DNA of 64,000 nt, from positions 124,001 through 188,000 of the forward strand of contig JACKCG010000001.1 of the NCBI GenBank assembly GCA_020634135.1, read 5' to 3'. Made by a program: the position numbers and the translations under genes. The notes under the pieces were generated by a model. That model saw only the letters and a list, made by a program, of their open reading frames with translations, had not been told where the DNA came from and ran no database searches. Positions 25,409 through 34,055 of this stretch are shown here, one piece after another (within the stretch, counting starts at the first letter, position 1; each line of letters begins with the position of its first letter). This DNA is from Anaerolineaceae bacterium. Its GTDB lineage: Bacteria > Chloroflexota > Anaerolineae > Aggregatilineales > Phototrophicaceae.

Positions 25409-25467
25409 TCCAGACTCCTGTGAACCCTTGTGAACCCTCAATATATAATAATAGACTTTTGAAGACT

Positions 25468-26421
25468 TTACAACCCCTCTTCGATTAATGTCTTGCTGAA
25501 TGCCAGGCTGGTGTTGCACACCTCAAAGCCCGCCGACTGATAAAAGGCGATGTTGCCCGCATCTTTTGCCCACGTCATGACCGTCGCCACCTCTGTGCCC
25601 CGCGCCCTCAGCCGCCGCATTGCTTCCAGCAGCGCCGCTTTGCCCAGGCCGCGCCGCTGGTAGTCCTGGTGTGTGCCGACTGGCTCGAACTCCGCCATTT
25701 TGAGAGTTGCATCCATCCAGGCCATGACAAACGAGGCAAATGAGCCGTCCGGCGCGATGATGACCACATCGAGTTCCGGGTCATAGCCGGGGGCATCCAT
25801 GAAGCGCCGGTAGTAATCGGGGGTCATCTTCGACTTGGAAGCGATTGAGCCATCTGCGTTTAAGCGGGTAAAGGCGCTGACATGAACCATTACGCGCTTT
25901 TCGACATCAGCAATGTCCATCCGTTCCAGAAAGCGAAAACCAGGCGGTAGAAGCGGGGTCGGAATCTGCGCCAGTGATTGCCGGAACAGCACCATACTGG
26001 GCGACGCGGTATACCCACGCTCCTTGAGCAGTGAGATCAAATGCGCGTCATCGGCGTAGGGATAGGTCGTCAACTCCGCCAGTGGCTTGCCATGTTTATG
26101 CTGGAAAGCCGATGGCAGATAATTCTCCATCCAGTCCAGAACAGTTTCCTCAAATTGCCCGCGCACGGCGGGGTGAATGAACAGGTCAAAAGACTCGTAG
26201 CCCGGCCAGGTAAAGACCCAACCAAGCAGGCGTTCGCCGTCTTCCCATAACCAGATACGCTCCCTTAAGGGCTGACCGGAAGTATCGTAGTAGACCCACC
26301 AGTCCAGGTCACCGGGGTGAGCGTAGCCGGAGAAGGGCGATAATTGTTTGCCTTCCACCAGTAACTGTTTCAATCTGACAAGGTCGTGTTCACCCGCGTA
26401 AGGTCGTGGTATTTGCTTCAT
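25468..26421 (-). CDS. GNAT acetyltransferase (two-domain)
   Basis: A 317-residue protein. The C-terminal module has the clear motif A AEFEPVGTHQDYQRRGLGKAALL and motif B NIAFYQSAGFEVCN. The N-terminal half (YYDTSGQPLRERIWLWEDGERLLGWVFT) looks like a degenerate GNAT fold. It is a distant paralogue of the gene just downstream (24380-25408) and runs in the same direction, 59 bases apart. ATG 26421 is favoured over 26433 because AAAGGA then lies at a workable distance. The acceptor is unknown. Confidence 0.8.
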   Translation of the reverse strand: MKQIPRPYAGEHDLVRLKQLLVEGKQLSPFSGYAHPGDLDWWVYYDTSGQPLRERIWLWEDGERLLGWVFTWPGYESFDLFIHPAVRGQFEETVLDWMENYLPSAFQHKHGKPLAELTTYPYADDAHLISLLKERGYTASPSMVLFRQSLAQIPTPLLPPGFRFLERMDIADVEKRVMVHVSAFTRLNADGSIASKSKMTPDYYRRFMDAPGYDPELDVVIIAPDGSFASFVMAWMDATLKMAEFEPVGTHQDYQRRGLGKAALLEAMRRLRARGTEVATVMTWAKDAGNIAFYQSAGFEVCNTSLAFSKTLIEEGL

Positions 26422-26595
26422 GGTTTTCCACATCCTTTGCCTAATATTGTTTTGCGTTCTTACAGGGGCACATTATCTAAAACGAGACATTTTTCGTGTG
26501 TTGCTGCATAGACATTCGTCCATTCTACGGTATACTGAAACAATCATTGAACCTTCGTGTAAACACACTTGTATAAACAGTACCGGTAAACATCC

Positions 26596-27462
26596 ATGCA
26601 GGAACACCCCTCGGATATGATTGCTGAAAAAACAACCACACCCCACATGAAGTTGGGCGAGATACTGGAAGACTATAATGAAGATGTAGACCGTCGCTTG
26701 CCAGAATGGGCGCGTCGGTCTAATCCGATTGTGCGGCGGCACCTGGGGCGTTATTGGAAGACTCTGCTCCCGGAGCCTGCTTTTCTACTCAAGGTCATCC
26801 TGGTAGAGGCTGTCATAATTGCGTTAACTCTACCATTTCCGGTCTTGATTGACCTTACATTACCTGCTATCACCGCCTCGATTCTGTTATTCCCGGTGGC
26901 ATTGTATGGCTACGCTTACCTGCTGTTAGCGGTTGGCTCGAATGCGGCCACTTCAATTGTCATCGAAACCCAGAACGATACCGTTACGCTGTTACGGACG
27001 ATTCCGACCCCGCTGACACAAATTCTCGCCAGCAAAGTCGCGGCGGCGCTCTGGCGGCAGGTGGAAAACCTCACTATCCTGATTATGGCAATATCCGTTA
27101 TGGGGCTGCCGCTTATCATCTCACATTATGCAACCATTTACCCGCTGGTCGAGTATCCGATTGTCTCTCGGGTGGCGATGATCCTCAGTGTCGTTATCTC
27201 TCTCATTCGTCTGATCCTGGAACCCTTCATGATTGGCGCAATTGGGATGATGGCAGGCGCGACGCTGCCCACACGCTCTTCTGCTGTGATTACCACTGTC
27301 CTGATCGGCATTTTCTACTTCTTAGCGATCAATATGGCGCGGTTGGTGCCGACGCCCTGGCCGCTGCACTATATCATTGACTTTGTGCTGCCGGTTGTTC
27401 TCCCGGTGCTGATTACCTGGGTGGGCTTCCGCACGACGGAATACCTGCTCGCCCGTAACTGA
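26596..27462 (+). CDS. ABC-2-permease-like membrane protein, orphan
   Basis: A 288-residue protein with a charged cytoplasmic N-terminus of about 60 residues and six or more hydrophobic helices. The loop IETQNDTVTLLRTIPTPLTQILASK resembles the 'E...TL..L..tPl....i..sK' motif of ABC-2 exporters, and ALWRQVENL follows. No ATP-binding subunit lies next to it. No clear ribosome binding site precedes any of the candidate ATGs (26596, 26617, 26647), so the start is uncertain. It ends 13 bases before the pentapeptide-repeat gene. Confidence 0.55.
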   Translation: MQEHPSDMIAEKTTTPHMKLGEILEDYNEDVDRRLPEWARRSNPIVRRHLGRYWKTLLPEPAFLLKVILVEAVIIALTLPFPVLIDLTLPAITASILLFPVALYGYAYLLLAVGSNAATSIVIETQNDTVTLLRTIPTPLTQILASKVAAALWRQVENLTILIMAISVMGLPLIISHYATIYPLVEYPIVSRVAMILSVVISLIRLILEPFMIGAIGMMAGATLPTRSSAVITTVLIGIFYFLAINMARLVPTPWPLHYIIDFVLPVVLPVLITWVGFRTTEYLLARN

Positions 27463-27475
27463 TAGGCTGAGGGTT

Positions 27476-28084
27476 ATGTTTGACGGCTTATTCGGCAACC
27501 TTAAGAACAGGCTCATTACTCAACTGGGCAGTGACAATAACCATGTGGCGGTTGAGGCGGCCAAGAAACTGCGCGCCAAAGGCTGGTTTCGTGATGGCAC
27601 ACTCAAAGGGATCAACCTTCGGGCGGCTAATCTCCATGGGGCGGAATTGGCGCGTGCAAATATGGAAGGCGCGATTCTGCGGGGCGCAATCCTCGTTAAA
27701 GCCTACCTGGGGGAAACCAACTTGCAGGCCGCTGATCTACGCGAAGCTGATCTGCGTGAAGCCAACCTGCGCGAGGTTAACCTTCAGGAAGCTAACCTGT
27801 GTGGCGCGAACATGGCTGAGACATACCTGGCGGTTTCCAATCTGCATCGTGCCGATTTGGGCGGCGCTAACCTGCAGGGCAGTAACCTGTGGCAGACACG
27901 GCTTTCTGGTGTGAACCTCCGCGGTGCGAATTTGCTGGGCGCGACCCTCTATCGGGTAGTTTTTGATGAACGCACTATTCTGCCCGACGGTGAACCCTGG
28001 TTGCCCGATACGGATATGGGGCGTTTTACCGATTCCGCACATCCCCATTATTGGCGCTTGCATATTAATGGCCGGGGCGAATAA
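27476..28084 (+). CDS. Pentapeptide-repeat protein
   Basis: A 202-residue protein. Residues about 42-160 are tandem A(D/N)LxX repeats, such as LRAANLHGAELARANMEGA and ADLREADLREANLREVNL. These fold into a right-handed quadrilateral beta-helix that can mimic DNA (Qnr/MfpA) or act as a scaffold. A short N-terminal helical segment (NNHVAVEAAKKLRAKGWFRDG) and a C-terminal tail ending with PDTDMGRF flank it. It probably shares a transcript with the upstream membrane protein. The role is not predictable from the repeats. Confidence 0.88.
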   Translation: MFDGLFGNLKNRLITQLGSDNNHVAVEAAKKLRAKGWFRDGTLKGINLRAANLHGAELARANMEGAILRGAILVKAYLGETNLQAADLREADLREANLREVNLQEANLCGANMAETYLAVSNLHRADLGGANLQGSNLWQTRLSGVNLRGANLLGATLYRVVFDERTILPDGEPWLPDTDMGRFTDSAHPHYWRLHINGRGE

Positions 28085-28170
28085 CCGCACTGCCAAGCTC
28101 CGTCTTGCCACCTCAACACTTTGCGGATAGAGTAAAGCTAACTTGTCCATCCACCGGAGATGTTATCTTT

Positions 28171-28521
28171 ATGACTGAACTGGCAAAGGTTTTTGAAATT
28201 AAAGAATATATGGTCATCTGGCGGCAGCTTGAAGAGCAGGATTTTCACGGCCAGACTATTCGTGTCCGCGCCCTCATCCGGTGTACCGGCGGTGAATACG
28301 CGATGGACGTTTACTTCCTGGATGATGATAGCCCTGTCCCCGCCCCGTTATATGAGATCGAACAGAAAAAAGGGTTTATGTTTCTCAGTGTCCGCGATCT
28401 GTTCGCCTTTGTGGATATTCTGCGGAACGAACGCCCTATCTACGGCCATCTGCGCGGGGATCGCCCAGAATGGATGAGCATCACCACCGGTAAAGAGCCG
28501 GTTGGCGAAGGGGAGGGCTAA
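28171..28521 (+). CDS. Hypothetical 116-residue protein
   Basis: A protein of mixed alpha/beta prediction starting MTELAKVFEIKEYMVIW, with RALIRCTGGEYAMDVYFLD and GFMFLSVRDLFAFVDILRNE. The ATG at 28171 is preceded by CGGAGA about ten bases upstream; an in-frame TTG at 28105 is a poorer start. It lies 86 bases after the pentapeptide-repeat gene and before a terminator-like hairpin. I recognise no family. Confidence 0.55.
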   Translation: MTELAKVFEIKEYMVIWRQLEEQDFHGQTIRVRALIRCTGGEYAMDVYFLDDDSPVPAPLYEIEQKKGFMFLSVRDLFAFVDILRNERPIYGHLRGDRPEWMSITTGKEPVGEGEG

Positions 28522-28580
28522 GGCAGAGCATTCCTTTTTCCGGTAGCAATTGGAGTTATTCCACCATGTGTTTCCCCATA

Positions 28581-28602
28581 ATCCCCCAGCAACGGGGGAT
28601 TT
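28581..28602 (+). terminator. Terminator-like hairpin after the 28171-28521 gene
   Basis: ATCCCCC (28581-28587) pairs with GGGGGAT (28594-28600) across a six-base loop; only TTATGATT follows, so the T run is weak. It probably separates the pentapeptide-repeat group from the HEPN-FHA gene. Confidence 0.45.
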
Positions 28603-28807
28603 ATGATTCAGGATTCATACTTTCTGGGAAAAGCGGAAGCCCACCTCATACCTTATAATGAGTATATCGGATTGCAGTTGTCGTGAGATACGGAGGGCAT
28701 GGTGGAGAGCGCGATTCCAACACATTTGGGGCCGCGACACTCATTTTGTGGCGGGGCAGCAGTGCAGGTTGGGTGACTGCCTGTTTGACCTTTGAAAGGA
28801 TCAATTG

Positions 28808-29749
28808 ATGACCGACGAGCAACAAATTCGCACCTACATTGATACCCTGTTGTGCCTTGTTAAAGATGGTCTTGCCCGTCCGATTCTAGGTGCTTACAAG
28901 CAGACCTACAGCAAATCCAATTATATGTGGCATATTCGCAGTGCCCTTAAGAATGATAAATACAGCCTAAACGGTGGGCTGTTCAAGAGTGAAGACATTC
29001 TGGTTGAACAACTTGAACCATTATCCTGGCTACGGCTGATGCATCGCCGCTGGAAGCCACTTTTCCAGGGCAAGTTAGGCAAAACCGGACGCAAATACCT
29101 GGATGTGCTGTTCACCGTTCGAAACCGTTGGGCGCATCATGACTTTATTTCACTGGATGATGCAATCGAAGCTGCCGAGGCCGCTATTTTTATGCTGGAT
29201 GCCTACCGCGCCAAAGAGGTTGAAGCCGCCAGAGACGTGTACCAGGCCCTGTATGAACTTCAGCGGACAGGCGCGACGGATCAGGAACAAGACAGACACG
29301 CTGAAGCCGAAATGGTGCTGAATAACGGGGAATCGGCAGCGCCGCTGAATGTCGTGCCGCTGCTCAAGCCTGCACCTCCAACGAACGGGCTTGATGGAAT
29401 CACCATTGGCCTTGAGCCGATTACCTTAGCCGGGCGCTTTTGCCTACAGATTATTGAGCCGGAAAACCAACCTCGTATCGAATATCTACCCGACGGTTTC
29501 CAGCACATCATCATCGGGCGCGGTGCGGATTGCGCTGTGCAGATTAACGATGGGCAGGCATCCCGTTCGCACTTCATGCTGGAACAGGGCACACGCAACA
29601 GCCTGATTATTACTGACTTAACCAGTCGCAATGGGACTTATCTCAAGGGGAAACGCCTGCCGGATAGCCAGCCAGTGCGCTGGTTTGTTGGGCAGCAGAT
29701 TCAGGTGGGTCGCACGATTCTAATTCTGCGCTACGATACCGAATTATAG
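28808..29749 (+). CDS. HEPN (Swt1-like)-FHA fusion protein
   Basis: A 313-residue cytoplasmic protein with no membrane segment. Residues about 5-140 are helical and match the Swt1-type HEPN pattern, with WLRLMHRRWKPLF followed by RKYLDVLFTVRNRWAHHDF. R105 and H110 form the RX4H motif of HEPN ribonucleases. A linker of about 90 residues leads to an FHA domain (about 232-310): IIIGRGADCAV, SRSH (252-255) and SRNGTYL with N275, the residues that contact phosphothreonine. AAAGGA lies seven bases before ATG 28808. The design suggests an RNase or RNA-binding module recruited to a phosphorylated partner; no such partner is adjacent. Confidence 0.72.
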   Translation: MTDEQQIRTYIDTLLCLVKDGLARPILGAYKQTYSKSNYMWHIRSALKNDKYSLNGGLFKSEDILVEQLEPLSWLRLMHRRWKPLFQGKLGKTGRKYLDVLFTVRNRWAHHDFISLDDAIEAAEAAIFMLDAYRAKEVEAARDVYQALYELQRTGATDQEQDRHAEAEMVLNNGESAAPLNVVPLLKPAPPTNGLDGITIGLEPITLAGRFCLQIIEPENQPRIEYLPDGFQHIIIGRGADCAVQINDGQASRSHFMLEQGTRNSLIITDLTSRNGTYLKGKRLPDSQPVRWFVGQQIQVGRTILILRYDTEL

Positions 29750-29753
29750 GGGA

Positions 29754-30734
29754 TTATAGATAACCATGTGCCCGATACCAGGCATAGGTATCCCGCAAAC
29801 TCTGGTGCATATCAACCTGTGGTTTACCCAGTTCCGATAACGCTTTTTCGTAGGCGAAATAGATGTTTCGCCCACCAAGCCGTGTTTGGTCGGCATCTAC
29901 CGGGGTTTCGATTCCGACTTTGCGTGCCAGGTGAATCCCTGCCGCCGCGATAGGAAGCACGAAGTCGGGCAGGGGGAGGAATGGCGGGCGTGTGCCAACC
30001 ACGTCTGCAATCATGCTGTACCATTCACGATGGGTATAATTGGCTGTTCCCAGAATATAGCGTTCGCCAGTACGTCCTCGTTCGGCAGCGGCCAGGTGCA
30101 GAGCCGCTACATCGCGCACATCCACCACCGCGATTCCCCCGGAAGTCACCGGTACGAACCGACCAAACCGTTTGACCTGCACGATATAGCTGCCGGAGAT
30201 CATGTTGAGATCGCCTGGCCCCATCACAACTACCGGGTTTGTAATGACAACATCCTGCCCTGTGGCAACCGCTTCCTGTACGACTTCCTCCGCCAGCACC
30301 TTGCTGTAACCATAGGGGAATTGCGCTGGCGACAGGTTGAAGCGGAAGGCTTCATTGGCGGGCAGGCCATCTTCTCGGAAACCGATAGCGGCGGCGCTGC
30401 TGGTGAATACTACCCGCTTGACACCGGACTCGCGAGCGGCTTCCAGGACATGACGTGTGCCATCCACGTTGGCTGTGAACATGCGTGTATGGTCAGCACG
30501 CCAGTAATCGGCTACAGCCGCGACATGGAAGACCCAGTCACAACCGGAGCAGGCAGCCCGCAGTGAATCGGGGTCGAGGATGTCACCGAGTGCAGATTCG
30601 GTTGTCACACCGGCCAGGGCATCCAGTTTGGATGTCATCCGATGCAGCACGCGGGCGGTGTGCCCTGCTGCAACCAGCGCTCGTACAATATGTGATCCGA
30701 CAAACCCGGTTGCGCCCGTCACTAATGCTTTCAT
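29754..30734 (-). CDS. NAD(P)-dependent epimerase/dehydratase (dihydroflavonol reductase-like extended SDR)
   Basis: A 326-residue extended SDR with TGATGFVGSHIV at the start, GDILDPDSL, VFHVAA, a Ser in VVFTSSAA, and YGYSK as the catalytic YxxxK. The arrangement with NPVVVMGPGDLN resembles bacterial dihydroflavonol-4-reductase-like and hopanoid-associated HpnA-type sugar epimerases. Its start overlaps the stop of the upstream cupin gene (ATGA), so both are made from one message. The substrate is unknown. Confidence 0.85.
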   Translation of the reverse strand: MKALVTGATGFVGSHIVRALVAAGHTARVLHRMTSKLDALAGVTTESALGDILDPDSLRAACSGCDWVFHVAAVADYWRADHTRMFTANVDGTRHVLEAARESGVKRVVFTSSAAAIGFREDGLPANEAFRFNLSPAQFPYGYSKVLAEEVVQEAVATGQDVVITNPVVVMGPGDLNMISGSYIVQVKRFGRFVPVTSGGIAVVDVRDVAALHLAAAERGRTGERYILGTANYTHREWYSMIADVVGTRPPFLPLPDFVLPIAAAGIHLARKVGIETPVDADQTRLGGRNIYFAYEKALSELGKPQVDMHQSLRDTYAWYRAHGYL

Positions 30735-31060
30735 GCTTGACTTGTTCCCTCGCCCGGCGCGAAAAATACAAGAATGTCCAGGTCCTGGGTGATGGAGTGG
30801 AAAAAGTGAGTTACGTGTGCCGCCACGTAAACAATGGATCCGGTCTGCACCGGACGATCTTCGTCCCCGACACGAATCATCGCTTGCCCGCGCAGAATAT
30901 AGTAGACCTCATCTTCATTATGTGGCTGCTGAGGGTCTTTGCCCCCGGTGGGCAGCATATAACGCCCCATACTCAATGTGCCTTCGTTGAGAAACTCATA
31001 GTAACTACCACCTGATTCCCTCTGCTGTTGGGCAAGCTGCGCCAGTTCAAATGCCTTCAT
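30731..31060 (-). CDS. Small cupin-domain protein
   Basis: A 109-residue single cupin. Motif 1 is PHNEDEVYYILRGQAMIRVGD (H and E metal ligands) and motif 2 is VYVAAHVTHFFHSI, with a second His. It may be a metal-dependent isomerase or dioxygenase, or a binding protein. GGGAG precedes ATG 31060; an extension to 31084 lacks a site. It is translationally coupled to the downstream epimerase/reductase, suggesting that the two act on the same small molecule. Confidence 0.8.
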   Translation of the reverse strand: MKAFELAQLAQQQRESGGSYYEFLNEGTLSMGRYMLPTGGKDPQQPHNEDEVYYILRGQAMIRVGDEDRPVQTGSIVYVAAHVTHFFHSITQDLDILVFFAPGEGTSQA

Positions 31061-31233
31061 GCCACTTCTCCCTCTCGAGATCAATCCCCGGAGAGAAGTC
31101 TCCAGGAATGCCCGTAATATCTCGAAATATAGTGTTTATTTTGCCTTTGGGCAAATCACAGGCTGAGATGTATCCACAGCTAAAGAGGAATGCGCCATGC
31201 TTCATGAGGTGGGCTTACTGCACTGCGCGAAAA

Positions 31234-31268
31234 CCAGCCTGCCGGCACATTATCCGAGATCAGGCTGG
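31234..31268. repeat. Inverted repeat CCAGCCTG/CAGGCTGG
   Basis: Perfect 8-base arms with a 19-base spacer lying between the cupin and ferritin-like genes, both on the minus strand. No T run follows on either strand, so a terminator function is doubtful. The rest of this 270-base spacer shows nothing else. Confidence 0.35.
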
Positions 31269-31327
31269 CTCATCCAATCTGGTACAAGGTGAAATCTTAT
31301 CCGGTCAAGTTCCTGGTCGTATAATGA

Positions 31328-31753
31328 TTACTCCCAGTTCTTGAGCAGCTTGGCCGTTTCTTCGGCATGGCCGGTTTCATCGCGCACCATATCCTCTAAC
31401 TGCACCATTAGCCCTTTATCGCCATAGGCTTCGGCCTCTTTTGCGCGTTCGGTATAGGCTTTTCCGGCTTCCCGTTCGGCCTCAAGGATTGCTTTCAGCA
31501 TGTCACGGGCAGTATCCGCATTCGGCACCGGGCGCGGTGTTGTCACCGGGTTTCCACCCAGCGCACAGATTTTGTCAGCCAGGAACTGGGCGTGCAGCAG
31601 TTCATCCTGTATTTCGGTTTGCATGAAGGTTACAAGCTGCGGACGCCAGGGGCCGGTCACTTTGGCCGAATAGGTCAAATACTGGATGATTGCCTGTAGT
31701 TCGCCGGCCAGGTCTTCATTGAGCGCGTCAATCAGTTTCTGTTTATCAGTCAT
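31328..31753 (-). CDS. Ferritin-like domain protein (bacterioferritin/DUF2383-like)
   Basis: A 141-residue four-helix bundle. The di-iron ligand pattern is visible: E in LNEDLAGELQAIIQY, ExxH in EIQDELLHAQF, E in EAEREAGKAY and ExxH in DETGHAEE. It thus resembles bacterioferritin and related stress ferritins, handling iron or peroxide. AGGAGG lies five bases before ATG 31753, so the longer frame is not used. Divergent from the F420-type oxidoreductase. Whether it forms a 24-mer cage is not visible from sequence. Confidence 0.82.
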   Translation of the reverse strand: MTDKQKLIDALNEDLAGELQAIIQYLTYSAKVTGPWRPQLVTFMQTEIQDELLHAQFLADKICALGGNPVTTPRPVPNADTARDMLKAILEAEREAGKAYTERAKEAEAYGDKGLMVQLEDMVRDETGHAEETAKLLKNWE

Positions 31754-31991
31754 CGTGCCTCCTGAAATCATTTCTAAACACACCAAAATAATGGTGGTGG
31801 AAAATAGACCACATTTAAGTTGTACCTTAGGGTGCTATGGCCTGCCAGTGTCAAAGCTCTCTCTCTACAGGTGTAATCCATCAAAAACAAGACCATTGCG
31901 CGAACGTCTGCCTCGCACCCCAATGCAAATCTGCGTTACACTTTCGTGCAGCACTTGATGCTTGGCACTTTGTATGTAGAAAGGAAATGTC

Positions 31992-32858
31992 GTGCAATAC
32001 GGGGTGGTGTTTCCACAAACAGAGTTCGGCAGCGATCCGGCGGCCATTCGAGATTACGCGCAGGCTGCGGAAGCGCTGGGCTACAGCTATCTCCTCGCCT
32101 ATGACCATGTATTGGGTGCGAACCCGGAACGTCCTGGTGGGTGGCACGGCCCATATACGCACCGTGAGTCATTCCATGAGGTATTCAGCCTGTTCGCTTA
32201 CCTGGCAGGTCTGACGACCCATCTGCACTTTGCCACAGGAATTCTGATTCTCCCGCAGCGGCAAACGGTGCTGGTCGCCAAACAAGCGGCGCAGGTGGAT
32301 GTGCTTTCTGGTGGACGGTTGCGGTTAGGTATCGGTATCGGCTGGAATCAGGTTGAATATGCTGCGTTGGGTGAGGATTTCACTAACCGAGGCAAACGTT
32401 CGGAAGAACAGATTCATGTCATGCGCGAACTGTGGACGAAGCCGTTGGTCACATTTCAGGGTGCGTATCACCATATCCCGGATGCAGGGCTGAACCCGCT
32501 CCCGATACAACGCCCGATTCCGATCTGGTTTGGGGGTGGCGCAGACGTTGTCATGAAGCGTATGGCGCATCTGGGGGATGGCTGGATGGCAAATTCAATG
32601 CCTAAAGCTAGAGCACGTTCACTGGTGGATACCTTATATACTCACCTGCAAGCCGCAGGCCGTCGCCCGCAGGATTTCGGCATTGATGTGAGGTTAAGTT
32701 GGCAACCGGAGCAGACCCCCGAAGACCGCGCTGATTTTATCGCATTCTGGCGCGGCCTGGGGGCGACGCATCTGGGACTCAATACGATGGGAGCGGGATT
32801 GACTTCTCCACAGGAACATATTGAAGTTCTGCGCAAGTTCAGAGCCGAAATCGCATAA
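31992..32858 (+). CDS. LLM-class F420-dependent oxidoreductase
   Basis: A 288-residue TIM-barrel enzyme of the luciferase-like class. It has VVFPQTEFGSDP at the start, YDHVLG, THLHFATGILILPQR, LAKQAAQVDVLSGGRLRLGIGIGW and PIPIWFGGG. These are the standard motifs of the TIGR03619 group, which uses reduced F420 or FMN. Start is GTG 31992 with AAGGA seven bases upstream. The electron acceptor substrate cannot be deduced. Confidence 0.88.
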   Translation: MQYGVVFPQTEFGSDPAAIRDYAQAAEALGYSYLLAYDHVLGANPERPGGWHGPYTHRESFHEVFSLFAYLAGLTTHLHFATGILILPQRQTVLVAKQAAQVDVLSGGRLRLGIGIGWNQVEYAALGEDFTNRGKRSEEQIHVMRELWTKPLVTFQGAYHHIPDAGLNPLPIQRPIPIWFGGGADVVMKRMAHLGDGWMANSMPKARARSLVDTLYTHLQAAGRRPQDFGIDVRLSWQPEQTPEDRADFIAFWRGLGATHLGLNTMGAGLTSPQEHIEVLRKFRAEIA

Positions 32859-32979
32859 ATGGTAGTGTACTGACACCCGGCGTTGGTTAAAGTGTCTATC
32901 GTTCTACGCTGTTTCCGCCGAACTATGCGACAATAGCGAAAGGTTTGTGCAACACAACTCAGCTAAAGGACATTGTGCA

Positions 32980-33999
32980 ATGCGGAAGAAGATTACGTTG
33001 ATTACTGGAGCTAATGGCGAAGTCGGACACGGTCTGATTAACGCGCTCTCCGAGCAGGCGGATTCCGATGAAATTGTTGTGCTGGATATTCGTGTGCTGG
33101 ATAAGCCCATGCGCTCCAAAGTATATGAAGTCAAGGTGGGTGACATCCTGGATATGCAGATGCTGGAGACACTCACCAATGAGTACGAGATAGATACTAT
33201 CTTCCACCTGGCGGCGCTGCTTTCTACTCACGCGGAATTTAACCCGGAACAGGCACATCGCGTCAATGTACAGGGAACCATCAACTTACTACGGATTGCC
33301 CTGGAACAATCCCGTCTGCGTGAGAAGCCGGTCAAGTTCATCTATCCCAGTTCGATTGCAGTATACGGGTTACCTGATCTGAATACCAAAGCGGCTGCCA
33401 GGCCGGTGAAAGAAGGCGAATACAATACGCCGATCACCATGTACGGCATGAACAAGTTGTACTGCGAACACCTGGGGCGCTACTATAGCCGCCACTATCA
33501 CCAGTTAGCGACCACGCGGGAAGCCTATATGGTGGACTTCCGCTGTGTTCGTTTTCCTGGTCTTATCAGCGCAATCACTGTGCCCACCGGCGGCACCAGT
33601 GACTTTGCGCCGGAGATGTTGCACGCGGCGGCGTCCGGCAAACCGTATGCCTGCTTTGTGCGTGAGGATACGCGCATTCCTTTTATGGCGATGCCGGATG
33701 CGGTCCAGGCACTGCTTGACCTGGCCGATGCGCCTGTCGAGAGACTTTCCCAGTTGGTATACAACGTGACGAGTTTCAGTCCCACTGCCGCCGAACTTCG
33801 CGACCTTACCGCTTCGGCATTTTCTGGGGCGAAGATCACCTTTGCGCCCCATTTACAACGGCAGGGCATTGTGGATACCTGGCCGGCGGAGGTGGATGAT
33901 ACTGCGGCTAAAGCAGATTGGGGCTGGTCTCCAGGTTATGACCTGCACCACGCCTTTGAGGATTATCTGATTCCTACAATTCGTCAACGCTACCAATAG
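32980..33999 (+). CDS. SDR-type L-threonine dehydrogenase-like NAD-dependent epimerase
   Basis: A 339-residue extended SDR with TGANGEVGHGLI at the start, FHLAALLSTHAEFNPEQAHRVN, YPSSIAVYGL and catalytic YGMNK. The segments VRFPGLISAI, PTGGTSDFAPEM and CFVREDTRIPFMAMPDAV closely resemble SDR-family threonine dehydrogenases (threonine to 2-amino-3-oxobutyrate). Close relatives act on sugars, so a UDP-sugar or erythronate activity is possible. ATG 32980 is preceded by AAAGGA; an upstream GTG at 32947 is less likely. Confidence 0.8.
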   Translation: MRKKITLITGANGEVGHGLINALSEQADSDEIVVLDIRVLDKPMRSKVYEVKVGDILDMQMLETLTNEYEIDTIFHLAALLSTHAEFNPEQAHRVNVQGTINLLRIALEQSRLREKPVKFIYPSSIAVYGLPDLNTKAAARPVKEGEYNTPITMYGMNKLYCEHLGRYYSRHYHQLATTREAYMVDFRCVRFPGLISAITVPTGGTSDFAPEMLHAAASGKPYACFVREDTRIPFMAMPDAVQALLDLADAPVERLSQLVYNVTSFSPTAAELRDLTASAFSGAKITFAPHLQRQGIVDTWPAEVDDTAAKADWGWSPGYDLHHAFEDYLIPTIRQRYQ

Positions 34000-34055
34000 A
34001 CGGTTATCGAAAACGCTGGTTCAGGGGTGCGATATGCTGCGCCCCTCTGAAGTTC

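Noticed and set aside
28610..28807. Possible small RNA (4.5S-like) with a TTATAATG box before the HEPN-FHA gene
   Set aside because: A TATAAT-like box is visible near 28654, but no good -35 and no match to the conserved signal-recognition RNA loop; too weak to report.
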